The notes beneath the pieces are model-generated. The model saw only the letters and a list, made by a program, of their open reading frames with translations, searched no databases and was not told the DNA's origin. A DNA stretch of 64,000 nt, taken from positions 42,596,355 to 42,660,354 of the forward strand of contig JBCFYV010000012.1 of NCBI GenBank assembly GCA_039000515.1, read 5' to 3'. Numbering within the stretch: the first letter of the stretch is position 1; every line of letters starts with the position of its first letter. Of this stretch, positions 44,502 through 56,779 are shown in pieces. This stretch comes from Timema cristinae (Eukaryota > Arthropoda > Insecta > Phasmatodea > Timematidae). Both the position numbers and the translations under genes were made by a program.

Positions 44502-45020
44502 AAATTAATTTATAATTAGTTACAAATTTTAAGGTTTGCTCCAAATGACGTGTGAAATGAAAGCCCAAAAGTCCCCTTCAGTGCGATGTAAGACTCCATC
44601 AAAATTGGCGGCTCAAATATGGCCACCGTACAACAACCGCCTTATCCTCAAGTTTTCCCTCATATCTCTGTTAAAAACACTGATATTTCAAATCTGAAAA
44701 ATATATATTTTTACATAGAAGACTCTCTTTCGTCATATACTATGAATATAGCTATAAAAATGCATTACATTTTTTATTCGATTTTTAAACTTAAATTTTT
44801 GAAATGTCAACACTCAATGTTTGCTTATTTGGTCTTGTAGCTCCAAAACGACATTGAAACCTATATATCTTTTTATCAAGTTTATTTTAACGCTTACTCA
44901 GAGAACAAATCATTCAAATCCACCATAAATTGATGGAGATATGCAATTTTTTGTTACGACATGACCAAACCTAGGGACATAACTTCTATCAATTCGAAGA
45001 CTAAATAAGTTTTGTTCACC
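44502..45020 (+). repeat. Left terminal inverted repeat of Academ-like element
   Basis: Pairs with 51537-52057. Conserved stretches include GGTTTGCTCCAAAT, CAAAAGTCCCC, AACACTCAATGTTTGCTTAT and ACGACATGACCAAACCTA-like sequence. The 73-codon frame at 44619-44840 lies inside the repeat and is not a gene. Confidence 0.9.
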
Positions 45021-47600
45021 GTGTTACCACCCACACTACTAACTCTTAGCTACGGCCACACTAGGCTAAAAGGAAAGTAAGGTTAAGCTATAAAATTTAT
45101 AAAGAAGTAAGACATTAACAAGAATTTAGTAACAATTTGAATATTTTATTTAATAAAATAACAATTTAAACAATAATTTACATGGCCTCAAAAATCCATC
45201 AGGGTTGTGTTGAAAATGATAATAAACAAAAGGTTAGTACTGGCTTTTTAATGTTTCCAATCATGAAACATGTTCTTAAGTCAACTAGTGTAACGTTGTA
45301 TGCCACCCTACCATGTATTTCCCTATATTTTTCTAATTTTTGTGAATAGTTTCCAAATTATTTTCGTTTGGAATTAAGCACTTCAAAGTTCAGCCGCCGC
45401 TTAACACGCTGTAATTCTGGCTTGACAAATAATAATCATTACATCCATTTAGTAAAATAATAGGACGCAAGGGACAACGTATAACTTTGTTTTAATAATT
45501 TAAATAAGGAATTTTGACTTAAGGAAGAACACTTACCTTTTATTAAACATATTAATTCTCCTTCTAAGAAGTTTGTTGACTAACCTTTTATTTTTTTTAT
45601 TTTTCAATGTCGGCCATGATTGATTTAAACGCATGCGCAGATCTGTCAAACAAGTGAGTGGCGGGTCTCGTGATTGTAAAAGAAGAAAAATAAGAAAGAT
45701 CTAAATAACTCCAAATTAGCACGATATTCAATTCTGACAAATAGGAATAAACATGTTTTTTAAAGAAAAAACACTGTTCACATTCATTATCATACAGTTC
45801 AATGTTTATCTTAAATTTGCATTGTATTTGATTTTTATCTCTGGTCCATAGCCAACATTTTATCTTTTGTTTTAATATATTAGTTATCTCTTTGGACTTC
45901 GAAGTAAAAAAATAGAACATTTTTAAATTTGATTTTGGAAGACTTTCTGTAGGAGACTGGGTCTTCTTCATCGGTGTTGGTCTAACATGGAGTTGAATCT
46001 GTGGAGCTCTTAATTTAATTTATTTTTAAAGTAAATTAATGGTTGTAAAGTAAAGTGGGAGTAGCAAATGGAAAGCTAAGTAGATGCGAAAGAGCTAGAC
46101 TGTTTATTTTTTTAAGAATTGTGGACGAGTTAACATTAATGAGATGAAACCAATTTCTGAAGTGGGTGTTGTTTCAGCATGGACTAATTCATTGGTAAGG
46201 TCAAGCCAACTATTCAACTTTATAGTCCTATGATTTTTTTCTTTTATCAAAAATCAGAATTCATGTAAGAACTTTCAGAAAGACTATCTAATTCAGAGAA
46301 TTAATTAAGATTTCATTTTATGTCAAAATAATATTTGTTTCCTTTTCTTCCTTTTGTCTCAACAATAATATTTTATTTTGTCAAATTAGAATTATAACCA
46401 TACGGAATTCCATAGGTAGGATTGGGATGTGGTAAAAAAGGAAACAACAATACACCAACAAAAGTTCAAATAATTGTTATTTATACATTTATTTTTATTG
46501 TAGTCTAAATTACATTTTATTTCAACAATCCATTTTTTTTAAATTGATCATGTTTTATTTAAGTATTCCCCAGGGTTTTCGAGTATTGAGAGTCGTCGTG
46601 CTACTCTCTGAATTAGCCGAGGTAAATGATTTTTATTATTTTTTTTATTTTCTCCTAGATCCTAGGAGTGGCGCCCAACAAAAAGCAGAATTTTTATACA
46701 TATTATTGTTAACTGTTGTTATGTAAACAAGATTCAGAAGACACTGATACTAGACACAAAAATTATAATTTATATTTCATTATTTTTTTATGAAAAACCA
46801 CACTAGGCCAGTGTGGAAGAGACAATACCTTGATCCAACAACACAATGTCAGTTTCACAACAGTGAATATTGTCGAAACAACCTCAATTGTTGACTATCA
46901 GAGCAAATAACTTTATAAATGTCTAGTCAGATATTTCTTGAATAAAAAAAAGAAAAAAGCTAATGGGCATCTTTTAAATTGGGACGAAAGTTGTCTGCTA
47001 CAGAAAAAAAGGGAAGTTAAATTTAATATCGTAAGGATATTTCGTGGAACACAAAAGTTTGGCTTACAGACCATAGTTCAAACTCCCGCGGGACTATTAA
47101 ATGTTGACACAACTACGGACGTTAACAAGATCCCTACTTGTTAACAAAAATTATATAACATACAACATACACACAATTCTATGTAATTAAATAATTTGGA
47201 AAATATTAAAAATCAATCCACCAGAAAAATTTTACGTTACTTTACCAAACAATTCAAAATAAGAAAACATCGTCAAAAGATGAGTTTTCACTAACAGATA
47301 AATTCAGACTATTCAAATAAAATACTTCTAACAAAAATTAGTAAAAAAATATGACAATCTGATATATTCAGTGACTTCACTTATACTAGCGCCCAATTGG
47401 CGGCAAAAAAGAAAAAGGTGTCTCGTTACAAAATTTAGTATTACAAACAATATTCATTTTATCAAATATTTTACGTTACATATTCAGGTTTAATTCAATA
47501 AATACGTTACTTAAATTTAAAAAATTTAACAAGCCATAGTTCAAGTCTATTAAAATAATATCGATGAAATAAATATCTAGAGAATACGAAAACATCCTGA
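45021..47600. other. Left interior of Academ-like element, mostly unassigned
   Basis: AT-rich. Open frames at 45597-45971 (-) and 46544-46726, 46938-47144 (+) have no recognisable domain. TGGCGCCCAACA at about 46668 resembles a tRNA-Lys primer-binding site but no LTR was found around it. It could hold the C-terminal Cys-rich part expected in this family, which I could not see. Confidence 0.4.
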
Positions 47601-47608
47601 AAATGTCC

Positions 47609-47745
47609 AAGTCCAGAACTAGACTTATCCTGACGGCGTCTAATACAATATTCTAGGACTTGAAATTTCCTTAAGGCGTCCAATTTAATAGTCTAGGACA
47701 TGACTTTTTCTGAAGGCATCCAATTTAATAGTCGATTCGTCTTCA
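47609..47745. repeat. ~41-bp tandem repeat, 3 copies
   Basis: Units with CTAGGACTTGA, TCCTGAAGGCGTC and CAATTTAATA start at about 47609, 47651 and 47692. The unit is not related to the 41-bp minisatellite at 8232. Confidence 0.75.
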
Positions 47746-47784
47746 GAATCACTGGGCTTATATATTTTTTATAGTCGCCTGTGG

Positions 47785-48130
47785 TTGAAAGGGGAGCGGT
47801 GGGGGGTAGGGGGGTTCCCCATATACGTCAGTGACGTCTCAGCAGCCACTTCGATGGATGAAAATCAGCACGTACACCATCGATCAAGCTTGGATTGGCT
47901 GGCCTCTCTTCATCACGTCCACCAGTGTCGACCAAATATATTTTTGACCAGAGCACCAGAGACGTACACACATCACACGCTGTCCAGGTGGAAGGTTCCA
48001 TCTTGCCCGCAGGGGGCAGGTAAGTCGTAATTCCGGTATTGTTGTGAGCGTCATTCTTGAGTTCCATTGGAATCATTTTGACTCGTACGCTTGACACATC
48101 AGATGCAGTTACCCTAATGCTCATTCGTCC
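47785..48130. other. GC-rich open stretch inside the Academ-like element, unassigned
   Basis: Clearly GC-richer than its surroundings and open on both strands: plus 47785-48030 and minus 47828-48124 (reading ITTYLPPAGKMEPSTWTACD). The plus frame ends at a perfect donor-like GGCAG|GTAAGT (48019-48026), the minus frame has a plausible protein composition. Neither matches a family I know, and neither continues the nuclease gene by recognisable motifs. It may be captured host sequence or an unrecognised domain of the transposon protein. Confidence 0.35.
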
Positions 48131-48259
48131 TACTCTTCAATTTAGGACGTGACGAGTATAGTCCAGTCTTAAAGGTTGTTCTAGCCATAAGATACAAAGG
48201 GTAAGTATATGAACATTTTATTGATTGCAGGGAGTTAGTTCTTGTTTGATATGGTTTAG

Positions 48260-49259
48260 TATTGTAGACGGATTCTACATTGGACTACAATAGAGAAGCT
48301 TACTATTGCAGGAAGTTTATTAAAATTGTGGTTGCATACGGAGTTGGTAGCATGACTTGAAGATTAGTATGGGGGTAGTATGATGTAATATCACCAAATG
48401 TTACAACCATTACTTGATATTTTTGTATTGTTGAAGTTCTATTAGAAAGGCCTAACCTATTTCAACAACCTTTTGAGAGTCAAGAAATTCAGTGTTTAAC
48501 TGTGAAACAGCGGAAATAAGTTAACTCTTTTTTGTAAGTAAATTGAAAGCTGTTTTCTTCCTCTTTCTATAAATTTCTGAAGTTGGATCACAACCAGTGG
48601 CTACGTACAAAAAGAGAAAAGACTCCTTCTTTGGTCCAAGACTTTGTAATTTTGTGATGCCGTAAAACTTCTCCTTGTTCTTAACGATTTGTGGCTGCAG
48701 GAAGAGCAATGACGTATTTTGAATCCCTCGTGCTACCAAGATAGCCAGGCGATCGGAATCAGTACCCACCACTGCAAGTGAACTCCTATCCTTCTCACAT
48801 ACATATATTGCAGTTGTGCAGATTATCGTGTCTGCATCGTCCTCTGCTTATATCACCCGTACTCCTTGAGAAGTGAATACTGCCACATCATTTTAATCAG
48901 TCGTGACTTGTTTTCAGAGTTTCGCAATAAATTAGATTTATTGGTAGTAGCATACATTTTTTCGTTGAATTCAATTGTTGCTGACATTTTCAAAACCATT
49001 ATTCTTTACCTCTCAACACATTTAGTGTATTATACAGATGTGTATTTATCAAAGCTACTGCTACATACGAAGAAAAACGTATCTTGATTAAGATGACACA
49101 TTTCAGATTTGTATCTTTATATGTTTCAGGTTTGCCCCAGAGTAATAAATTCATAAGGAATCCTCCATCTACTACATAGAAGCATGGGGATTGTATTTGG
49201 ACACATGACTCAACAGATTCAATTATGGCAGCTAGAACTGGTTTTTTATGTTCCTTCAT
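48260..49259 (-). pseudogene. Academ-like transposon protein, XPG/FEN1-like nuclease part
   Basis: Order on the minus strand: YVVDGGFLMNLLLWGKPETY (49177-49110, the N-terminal Asp of a PIN/XPG fold), then NKSNLLRNSENKSRLIKMM (about 48950-48880), QAEDDADT (about 48848-48829), VVGTDSDRLAILVARG (about 48775-48725) and VATGCDPTSEIYRKRKKTAF (about 48603-48540). The acidic residues in DGG, EDDAD, GTDSD and GCD fall where FEN1/XPG nucleases hold their metal ions, and the Gly-Lys-rich part after GCD corresponds to the helix-hairpin-helix. Frameshifts near 49080 and 48850 and stops after 48521 break the frame. The putative job in the living element is strand cleavage during transposition; this is inferred from the family. 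Confidence 0.75.
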
Positions 49260-49382
49260 GGAAAAATCGTAAACAGTGAGGGGGTGAAGGGATATTTCAT
49301 AATTGAGATGTTCGGAAATTCAACGTGTTGCTCTGACGAAACAAAGCTTTTTCCACAAAAATCTTCCAGGCTTCTGATATCT

Positions 49383-50640
49383 TCATGTAAATGGGGCACG
49401 CTGAAACCAATCTTGAAAAGTTGACTCAGTCATTCCTTGATCCTGGGTCACTACCTTTGACATTTTCATATATTTCATGAGGAACTGCTCTATTATCATA
49501 ATTGGAGGCTCTCCACTCCATTCCCTCTCTTTTCTACGAATTGTAAAGTACCCTTCAATAAATTTTGCAAACTTAACTCTATCCATTCTCTCCTTAAGTC
49601 CTTTCATTTCCTGATCATATAAATTAGCATATTTGTTTTAAAATAGGTGCCCTGCAGAAGGGAAATATGGAAATAAACGAGCATAGATTTTATAAAATAC
49701 AAATGAAAATTTCAATCACCAATTCCATCCACTTGAATGTACAAAAGAAAATGTTTAAGCTTTTCCTTATATTGCAACCACAGTTGAGCACTACTGGAAA
49801 ATTTATGATTTCCTATACTTCCTAAATCACTTTAATAAAATGTTGAATACTAGTGTTTGCTTTAAGATCTTCAACACTGTATTTTCTTACAAGAATACCA
49901 TCATAAATGGAGGCTCATATGTTGCTTTTTATGGCTTCATCTAATTGCTGAGAATGTTACAAAACCGTAGCATACACGACTGTGAACGCCAAAAGATGTG
50001 CTCTTAATGCTTTTGAATATTCATTCCCATTCATCATTTTTACAACAGTATTTCTGCATAAAACACACCCCAAAGCTCCTCGTTTCAATACCTGACATCA
50101 AGTACCTAGGTAGGACATCATCAGATGGAAACCACCAGGTCTTACATAATTTTTGACAAATCCATGTTTGGGTCAGCTACAGAAACTATTTCCATAGCTT
50201 TTCAATAAAGAGATTGGTTGAAATGGCTTTATTAGTTTTTTTTCTCAGGGTGTTACATTGCTCTACTACATAAAGGAGAGTTGAATATTTGAGTTTATGT
50301 CAGAAGATTGACTATTGAAGAATGGAACAGGAACATACTACTTGTATCAAACCTTGAAGTACTATTGTTCTTGTATATGGCATGCATGAAACCATTCCAC
50401 GTAGGTTCTGATAAAAATTTTTTTTATTCAGAAGGATTTTCATTTGATTTTGAGAGTAAACTTCATCATCCCCTGGGGAATATTCATGTAACTTGGTGTA
50501 CAATTTCTGTATATGAGTACTGCATTCATCTTCCTTTCCATGTATTGACAATGCTTGTCAAACGCAGACCACTTATTTTCATCCATAGGCCTTTCAATGG
50601 CTCTTTCACTTTTGGGCCGCTCAAAGAAGTCTAATAACAT
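49383..50640 (-). pseudogene. Academ-like transposon protein, middle part
   Basis: Several fragments in consistent order. 50551-50312: ECSTHIQKLYTKLHEY followed by GDDEVYSQNQMKILL, a helix-rich segment recurring in this family. About 50030-49740: EYSKALRAHLLAFTVVYATV, then IYDGILVRKYSVEDLKANTS. 49607-49383: MKGLKERMDRVKFAKFIEGY, then EWSGEPPIMIIEQFLMKYMK and GMTESTFQDW, matching the family pattern W.G...D..IEQ.LM.S.K...GL..GRG. Stops and frame changes separate the pieces. The role of this region is not known to me. Confidence 0.65.
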
Positions 50641-51217
50641 GTCTTATGATATCTAGCTTTAACAGCCACAAGGTCCATAACGCTATTTAATCTCGTTATC
50701 ACTGTTTCACCTTTCTCATTATTACGTTCTTCTGCAGAGATTTTTATAGTAGCTTGAGCATCCAATGTTTCAACGTGACGGACAACTTTGTGGTACTTCT
50801 GTGATTCTTTTTGTTTCAATTTTGAGATAGGCTTCTACACCACAAAAAAGTTTTTTTTTAATTCTATTGATAGCTGACTCTCCTCCTAATGTTCTACTTG
50901 TATAAGAATATGTACATTCATTTTATATTTGAGAAACAAAACTGACAGTGGAAGACTGTCTAGTGTAGTTTTTCCTACACTCTGTATGTCAAATTATATA
51001 ATAAACTGTGCTGAATCGGCTCTGCAATCCATCCCCCCCGTGAGATACTAGCATTAATAAGTGTGTGGAGACCTTTACCTACTGTTATTTTGTCACTAAC
51101 ACTCAGCGAACCACCACAAATGACACACAGTTGTGTATCATCAATCACACCGGTAAATAACGAGCTCCTCAAGAAAAAGTAATGAACAGAAGGAAAGGTT
51201 TTCACTTTGACACACAC
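50641..51217 (-). pseudogene. Academ-like transposon protein, N-terminal part
   Basis: 51217-50975 reads DDTQLCVICGGSLSVSDKIT, then VGKGLHTLINASISRGGWIA, the Cys-containing start seen in this protein family; 50819-50631 ends VKARYHKTCY, whose His and Cys could complete a zinc-binding module with the CVICGG pair. The two pieces are separated by stop-containing DNA that may include an intron. A clear start codon at 51217 is followed by ~80 open codons. Confidence 0.6.
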
Positions 51218-51536
51218 TCTACAAAATCTTTCTGAATACTGAATGCTAACAGCTTCCTACCTATATATCAAGAGGATGACAGGTGCTGGACAAACCAACT
51301 CCTGACACCCTCTCCCCTCGCTTGTTTCCAAGCAATCCAAGACACCTGGGCGGGCGGCTTCCATTGGAGGCCTTTTGTAGACCTTCGACAGCTCTTTTAT
51401 TGTGTTTATAGTTTCATAAGTGTATTATAGGGGAGGGTTTTAACAGACATATTACAATAGGTACCAGATCTGCAAATAATTTATTAAATAACAATTTTAA
51501 AAAAATAATAAATAGGACAAATAAAAACAAGTATCG

Positions 51537-52057
51537 ATGATCAAAGCTTATTTGAACTTTCAAATGAGAAAATTTATGTTCTTAGGTTTGGTCGTGTCGC
51601 AACCAGAAATTGCGTATTTCCTTAATTTTTTTTATGTATTTGAATGTATTTTTTCTAATAAACGTTAAAATAAACTCTATAAAAATATATATTGATTTCG
51701 TTGTCGTTTTGAGGCTACGAGACCAAATAAGCAAACATTGAGTGTTTAAATTTCAAAAATTTTAGTTTTAAATAGCATAAAAAATGTAATGCACTTATAT
51801 GGCTACATTAATATTATACGATAAAAGAGGGACATCTATGGAACAAATGTGTTTTTTCATATTTGAAATATCTGTGTTTTTAAAAGAGATATGAGAAAAA
51901 AACTTTTAGAGAGGTGGATGTTGTACGGTGGCTATAGAGTATTTGATCCGCCATTTTTGATGGAAGCTCACATCGCACTGCAGGGGACTTTTGGGATTTC
52001 ATTTCACACGTAATTTGGAGCAAACCCTCAAATTTGAAGAAAATTATAAATTAATTT
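51537..52057 (-). repeat. Right terminal inverted repeat of Academ-like element
   Basis: Reverse-complement counterpart of 44502-45020, with many substitutions and short gaps, indicating an old insertion. Confidence 0.9.
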
Positions 52058-52740
52058 GTCTTGGGACCCTTTTTTGCCTCTTTTTTTTGGGCTAAAAGCT
52101 TACTGACAACTTCTTCAGGTCCTAGTCTTAATGAACACATTTAATTATTTAAGATCCAAATATATAGCTTTTCTTTTGTCTTGATTTTTTTTAATACAGA
52201 TTCATCTTCACTTATCAATAATTAATTCCCTTTGTATATTAATATGTTATCATAGATTTCTGATAATTTTATTGGTCATTGAGATTTGAATATTAATAAA
52301 ATATGTTTTGTGTATTCCAAAGTTCTCTATACTAAGACTATCTTAACTTGTGATTTTTTAATTACAATTTTAATTATTTATTTTATCATACAAGGGCTGT
52401 TTCAATTACGTATGATATTGTGTGTTATTATGAATGTTGATTACTAGAGGTGTACCGATTCAGTAAAACCGATTACCGATTGTTTAAAATAATTGTTCAT
52501 ACTACGTTTGATTTGCACTGATTAATCCCGATTATCAGTTAATAACCATAGTAAAATATGATTAAAAGAATTATAACAGTTAAAGTAATTAATACAAAAA
52601 GAGTTTATGGAAATAAAATGGTATTTTATGAATAACCGGCGAAAGTTGGAACTAAATTGTTAGTTTTATCAATGGTATGAACTTATATTTCTTTATCTGG
52701 TTATGTAATCTTTGCATAGGCCGCAACTCAGATGCAGTGA
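52058..52740. other. AT-rich spacer
   Basis: Nothing recognised. Confidence 0.5.
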
Positions 52741-53080
52741 GTATATAAGTGTTTTCCATCAATTTTGATCTTTAAACTTCTACCGAGAAAATTTTGATTT
52801 AAATTCTACTTACAGATATTAAGCATAAATAATACAAGCTATAATATGAAATCCGGAGGAGGCGCCACACGTTTGGGAGGAGGTGGTCGAGACAGTAAAT
52901 TTACCAACTCTAGGCTCTCTGAAATTAGAATTTAGAAAAATACCTAGTTTACCAGGTAACATGGGCAACGAGAAATACATGGAGAGTAAACGGGGTATGG
53001 AATACCACCCAGTTAATGGAGGACGCGTGGCAGGGAATATTTTCCGAAAACGAACAAGTTTCAGCTCGTAAGAACTCCAG
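52741..53080 (+). other. Open stretch with GGCGCC motif, unassigned
   Basis: A TATATAAG box-like phrase at ~52743, GGAGGCGCCACACGTTTGGG at 52858-52878 (vaguely like a Lys primer-binding site) and a 62-codon frame (52883-53071) occur in that order, which recalls the start of an LTR element. No second LTR, gag or pol was found, so no call is made. Confidence 0.25.
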
Positions 53081-53271
53081 GCTTTATCAAGTGATTACAT
53101 AACATTCTTAAGGTTATTAGTTTCTATTAGGCAAGTAGTGATTGATTTTGTTGTTTTATTTAATGAACTGTACAACTTTCTGTTTTCTATACTTTTCCAC
53201 GATACAATCTTCGACCAGTCAAGTCCGTTAATAAACCAAGTGTCACGTCTATTTTACAGTGCTGACGTAAC

Positions 53272-53339
53272 TCTAGCCTATTATTATTATTAGCACCACG
53301 TCTTACTACCCATTCGGGTTATACGCAATCTAGCCTATT
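53272..53339 (-). mobile_element. Tail-only SINE/LINE insertion (46 bp) with 11-bp target duplication
   Basis: The inserted part 53283-53328 consists of the common tail only: on the minus strand GCGTATAACCCGAATGGG, TAGTAAGACGTGGTGCTAA and a TAA-type end. The host duplication TCTAGCCTATT is perfect at 53272-53282 and 53329-53339. No head or body is present, so the copy was born as an extremely short product. Confidence 0.92.
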
Positions 53340-54655
53340 CAACGTTGATTAACAAGGCTGTTTATCATTCTGTTCTGTTTCTGTGATGGTGTTCTTTTTA
53401 CATTGTCCCCCTCTTTAGATGAATAAATGCGTGCATTTTTTTGAAAGTTTCACCTTTCTCATCTCTACTCTATTAGTGTAATTAAATACTTTTATATTGA
53501 ATGAGTATTTATTTTCAACGTAATAAAATTCAATTACACATAATTATGATGATCAGTGTGACGAAATTCTTAAAAAATATTAAATTATAAGATATATATA
53601 ATTTATTGATATATGGAATCCAATTTATGTAATACACTGAACTTTTCTAAAAAAAATTAATTAATTTCTACATGTTTTGATTACATTTCTCCATAAAAAG
53701 TGTAAATTATTTTTAAAAAACTGTTCATAATAGAAGCTTGTTGGCGGATCAAAGCACAAGTGGACCTCAGGCTATATATAAATTAGTATACACAAAGTAT
53801 GGCTTTTAGCAGTTTTAATAACAAAGCAAGGAAAGTACAACGCCTATTATGAAAAAGATAGAGGTTTTCACCCTTTGTAACTATGTTAAAACCAAAGTGT
53901 TCATATTTTTAACTTCTCTTTGTAAAACGAAAGTCTACTTCCTGTTAATATAAAATATGATTTGCCTCTAGTTTTATAAAAATACCAAGTTGACTTTCAC
54001 TTGTGACACGATTTTTATGTAAATATAACTGGATATAGATTTAGATTAAGTTGTCGAGAGGATTCAGTAAGAAGAAAACCCAAAAAATTAGTTAAATCTA
54101 ATAAATATAGGCCTACATTTGAGATTAAGCTTTATTTAATATATCTTGTAAAACAAAGTGTTGGTCAGTATGTCCGTTTCCTAAGTTCTCTTATCTGATT
54201 ATTATCCAGTTTATTTTATTTTATGTAAATTTTAACTGGGAAGTTTATAATCTGTTGATAAAATGGATCATTTCAAATACATTGAGGTTTATTAAAGAGT
54301 TTGTATTATAGCGCATGATCAATGGTTGATTCCTCTAATGAATGTAGAGTTAATTATTAATTTGTATAGCTTGTGGATCAAATCCAAAGTTACAAAATAG
54401 ATATCAATAGTAAATCCAAAGGAAAATGCTATTTTAGTTTAATTGATTGTTTCAAATTCACAGATTCTTGTAAAAGTGTTTCTATACCATATGCTCGATT
54501 GTAACTAGATATCATTTGAATAGACTTGAATGTGGTATTTTTTTTTATATTATATTTATATTACACAGAGAGTTTATAATCTAATATATATATATATCTT
54601 CAAAAGCTTCAGCAGCTACGTTAAAGACAATAAGTGTTTTATATAAACTGTGGAT
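53340..54655. other. AT-rich spacer
   Basis: Nothing recognised. Confidence 0.5.
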
Positions 54656-54965
54656 TGGCAAAAGCGAAGAATGACACAAGTGCAACTACTGTTAAGACTT
54701 CGGGAAAAAAACCAGACCCAACGATATATATTCGATAGTAAGTCCGGAAATTCTTTATTCAAACATCAACCCACAAATGCAAGCAAGTGAAACTAAACAT
54801 ATGGTACAAGGCACATATGGAGTTTTGAATCAATTGTCTCCAAGCATGCAGAAGAAACTATCCAAAAATCGTTCAAAGAACTACGTTGATGGGAATGACG
54901 AATATCCCAAATACCGTAAGTGGCATCCCAATGATGGAAGTTGCTCAGCAACGATCTGTTCTTGA
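54656..54965 (+). other. Open stretch, possible exon or element fragment
   Basis: The last 62 codons (54777-54965) read MQKKLSKNRSKNYVDGND with a Lys/Asn/Tyr-rich, protein-like composition; other frames upstream are also open for 30-40 codons. No splice consensus or domain identified it. Low certainty. Confidence 0.25.
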
Positions 54966-56775
54966 GCATTGTATCATCGTTCTATTCCCAAATTAATATG
55001 TAATGCAGTTCTTCACTTTCATCATCATATCAGTTAAGTACGTAAGTAAAACAATACACTAAGTTCAAGGGATCTTGAGTATTAATATTAGCAATGAGGG
55101 GGAACAATTTCAGTAGATATTATCCAAGATGTTATACATTTAGCTGTTCATCTCTAAAAGAACATTGTAGAGTATATATTTTACAACAAGTAATCTAACT
55201 GACGACACTGATAACCCATGCGACACATCGTTAACAGCCTTATTATACTGTGCTCTGAAGATACCATTGATAAAACTCTTACTTAATATGAGGTTGCTTC
55301 ATGTAATGCTTGGAAAACTAAGATTTTACAGAGTTTAAAGCAAGCTGTTACTGTTGAGGGAACTCTGGAGTGATGAAATGTGATCATTTCATCCAAGTAT
55401 AAGCCGTACATCTGAATAATGCAGTGTGTTTTTATTTGAGCATATGAATCCATGTTGTCAAAGGTTCAACTTCATTTGAAAAATTAGGTACCGTGAACGA
55501 CGTAGCCCACGAATATACTAAATAATACTTAGTTTGCAAAAACACCTAGACTCCTTTTAGAGCGTGACTCACATTGGAGAAGTACTTTATCAAATGTCGT
55601 TTTGTGTGTTTCTACTTCCTCACCAATATTTGCCCTCCATCATATTAATATTTTCATGTGACGGTTCTCTTCTCACGTTGGCTCAAACCACAGATAAAGC
55701 ATGTTGAAATATATTGATTATATACTCATAACATGGAGATCAGTAGAGAATTTGTACCTATATTAATATATTTTTAATTTAGGTTAGACCAAACCAAACA
55801 AATTGCAAGGACCCTCTCAAACAAGACCGTGAAGGACTTGAGTCTTCTTCTACCTGACAATTCATTACGAATAACGCTTTACTACTGATATGTATATAAT
55901 TTAAAGTGGCAATTTAAAATGTATCTGTTACTAGTAGATTATTTATAACATAATATTGTCCATTAAACGTCAAGTCCTATTTTTTTATGTGATTTAAATT
56001 AAATAATATAAGTAAAACTGGTATGATGTAGGATATGTTTAATTAGGCTACGCATTTCCCTACCCGTCCTGGATATCGACTTATTTATACCAATGTGGCA
56101 GAAATAAGGAAGCTATAGTAGTATTTCAGTACATGAAGAACATTTCAGAAAAACAACATTTTCATGCAGTTTACAATTTATTATTATGACATTTTAATGC
56201 ATAATTAGTATTATTTTATGTGTCTGTCAAAAGTTACCATACACATCACATGACCTAGCAAATGATTAAATTAAAGCATACCTCGTAACTTTTCTGAATA
56301 CTAGATTAAAATTGGAATATAGATTTTTTAGGAAATCTACCTGCCCTTGCGGGGAAGGAAAGTAGACAAGTACTAATGAAAATCCACTAGGAGCACAACT
56401 GGACGTCATTATAATACCTGACCTAGTAATTGAAACACCAGAATACCTATGCATTTGCCCACGTTACAACCGGTGATGGGGGATAAAATTGGTTGAAAGC
56501 AAAGAAGATAGTGTGCTTACTTAAAAAGGAAAAAGAATATTCAAGTGGCGTGCGGTTTGTTCTTGCCAGAATGTTGGTTGTGTGTTAGGAGAGGCTCAAC
56601 ATAAACGACATTCCCGGAATGGCTGAAAAATCAAACTCCATTGAAATCAGGTTTTCTTTTTTCACCGTTGTAATGCTATCATGCTATTAACACTTTCTTG
56701 ATTAATACATATTCGAATATTAAAGTTAATTTATACATTTTATTAGTTATATTCTCCATTGGAAAATTATTGTAT
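54966..56775. other. AT-rich spacer
   Basis: No gene, RNA or repeat recognised. Confidence 0.45.
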
Positions 56776-56779
56776 GGTT

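Larger units (their letters stand above)
44502..52057 (-). mobile_element. Academ-like DNA transposon, 7.5 kb, with ~0.5-kb terminal inverted repeats
   Basis: Defined by long inverted repeats at 44502-45020 and 51537-52057 (roughly three quarters identical) that end abruptly in AAATTAATTT. Between them the minus strand from 51217 to ~48260 holds a broken gene whose parts occur in the order expected of a large transposon protein family: an N-terminal Cys-type segment, an EVYS...L helix, an ALRAH segment, a WSG..IEQ.LM segment, and an XPG/FEN1-like nuclease with its acidic residues. An XPG-type nuclease is the hallmark described for Academ elements; the superfamily name is inferred from that. 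No exact target duplication was found (GTG and GTC flank the ends). Stops and frameshifts show that it is dead. Confidence 0.75.

Noticed and set aside
44619..44840. 73-codon open frame
   Set aside because: Part of the terminal inverted repeat of the Academ-like element; not conserved in the other arm.
46660..46700. TGGCGCCCAACA as a primer-binding site of an LTR retrotransposon
   Set aside because: Twelve matching bases only; no paired LTR, gag or pol sequence was found nearby. A similar weak motif at 52860 was set aside for the same reason.
50308..50634. 108-codon plus-strand open frame
   Set aside because: It is antisense to the recognisable transposon protein segments on the minus strand.
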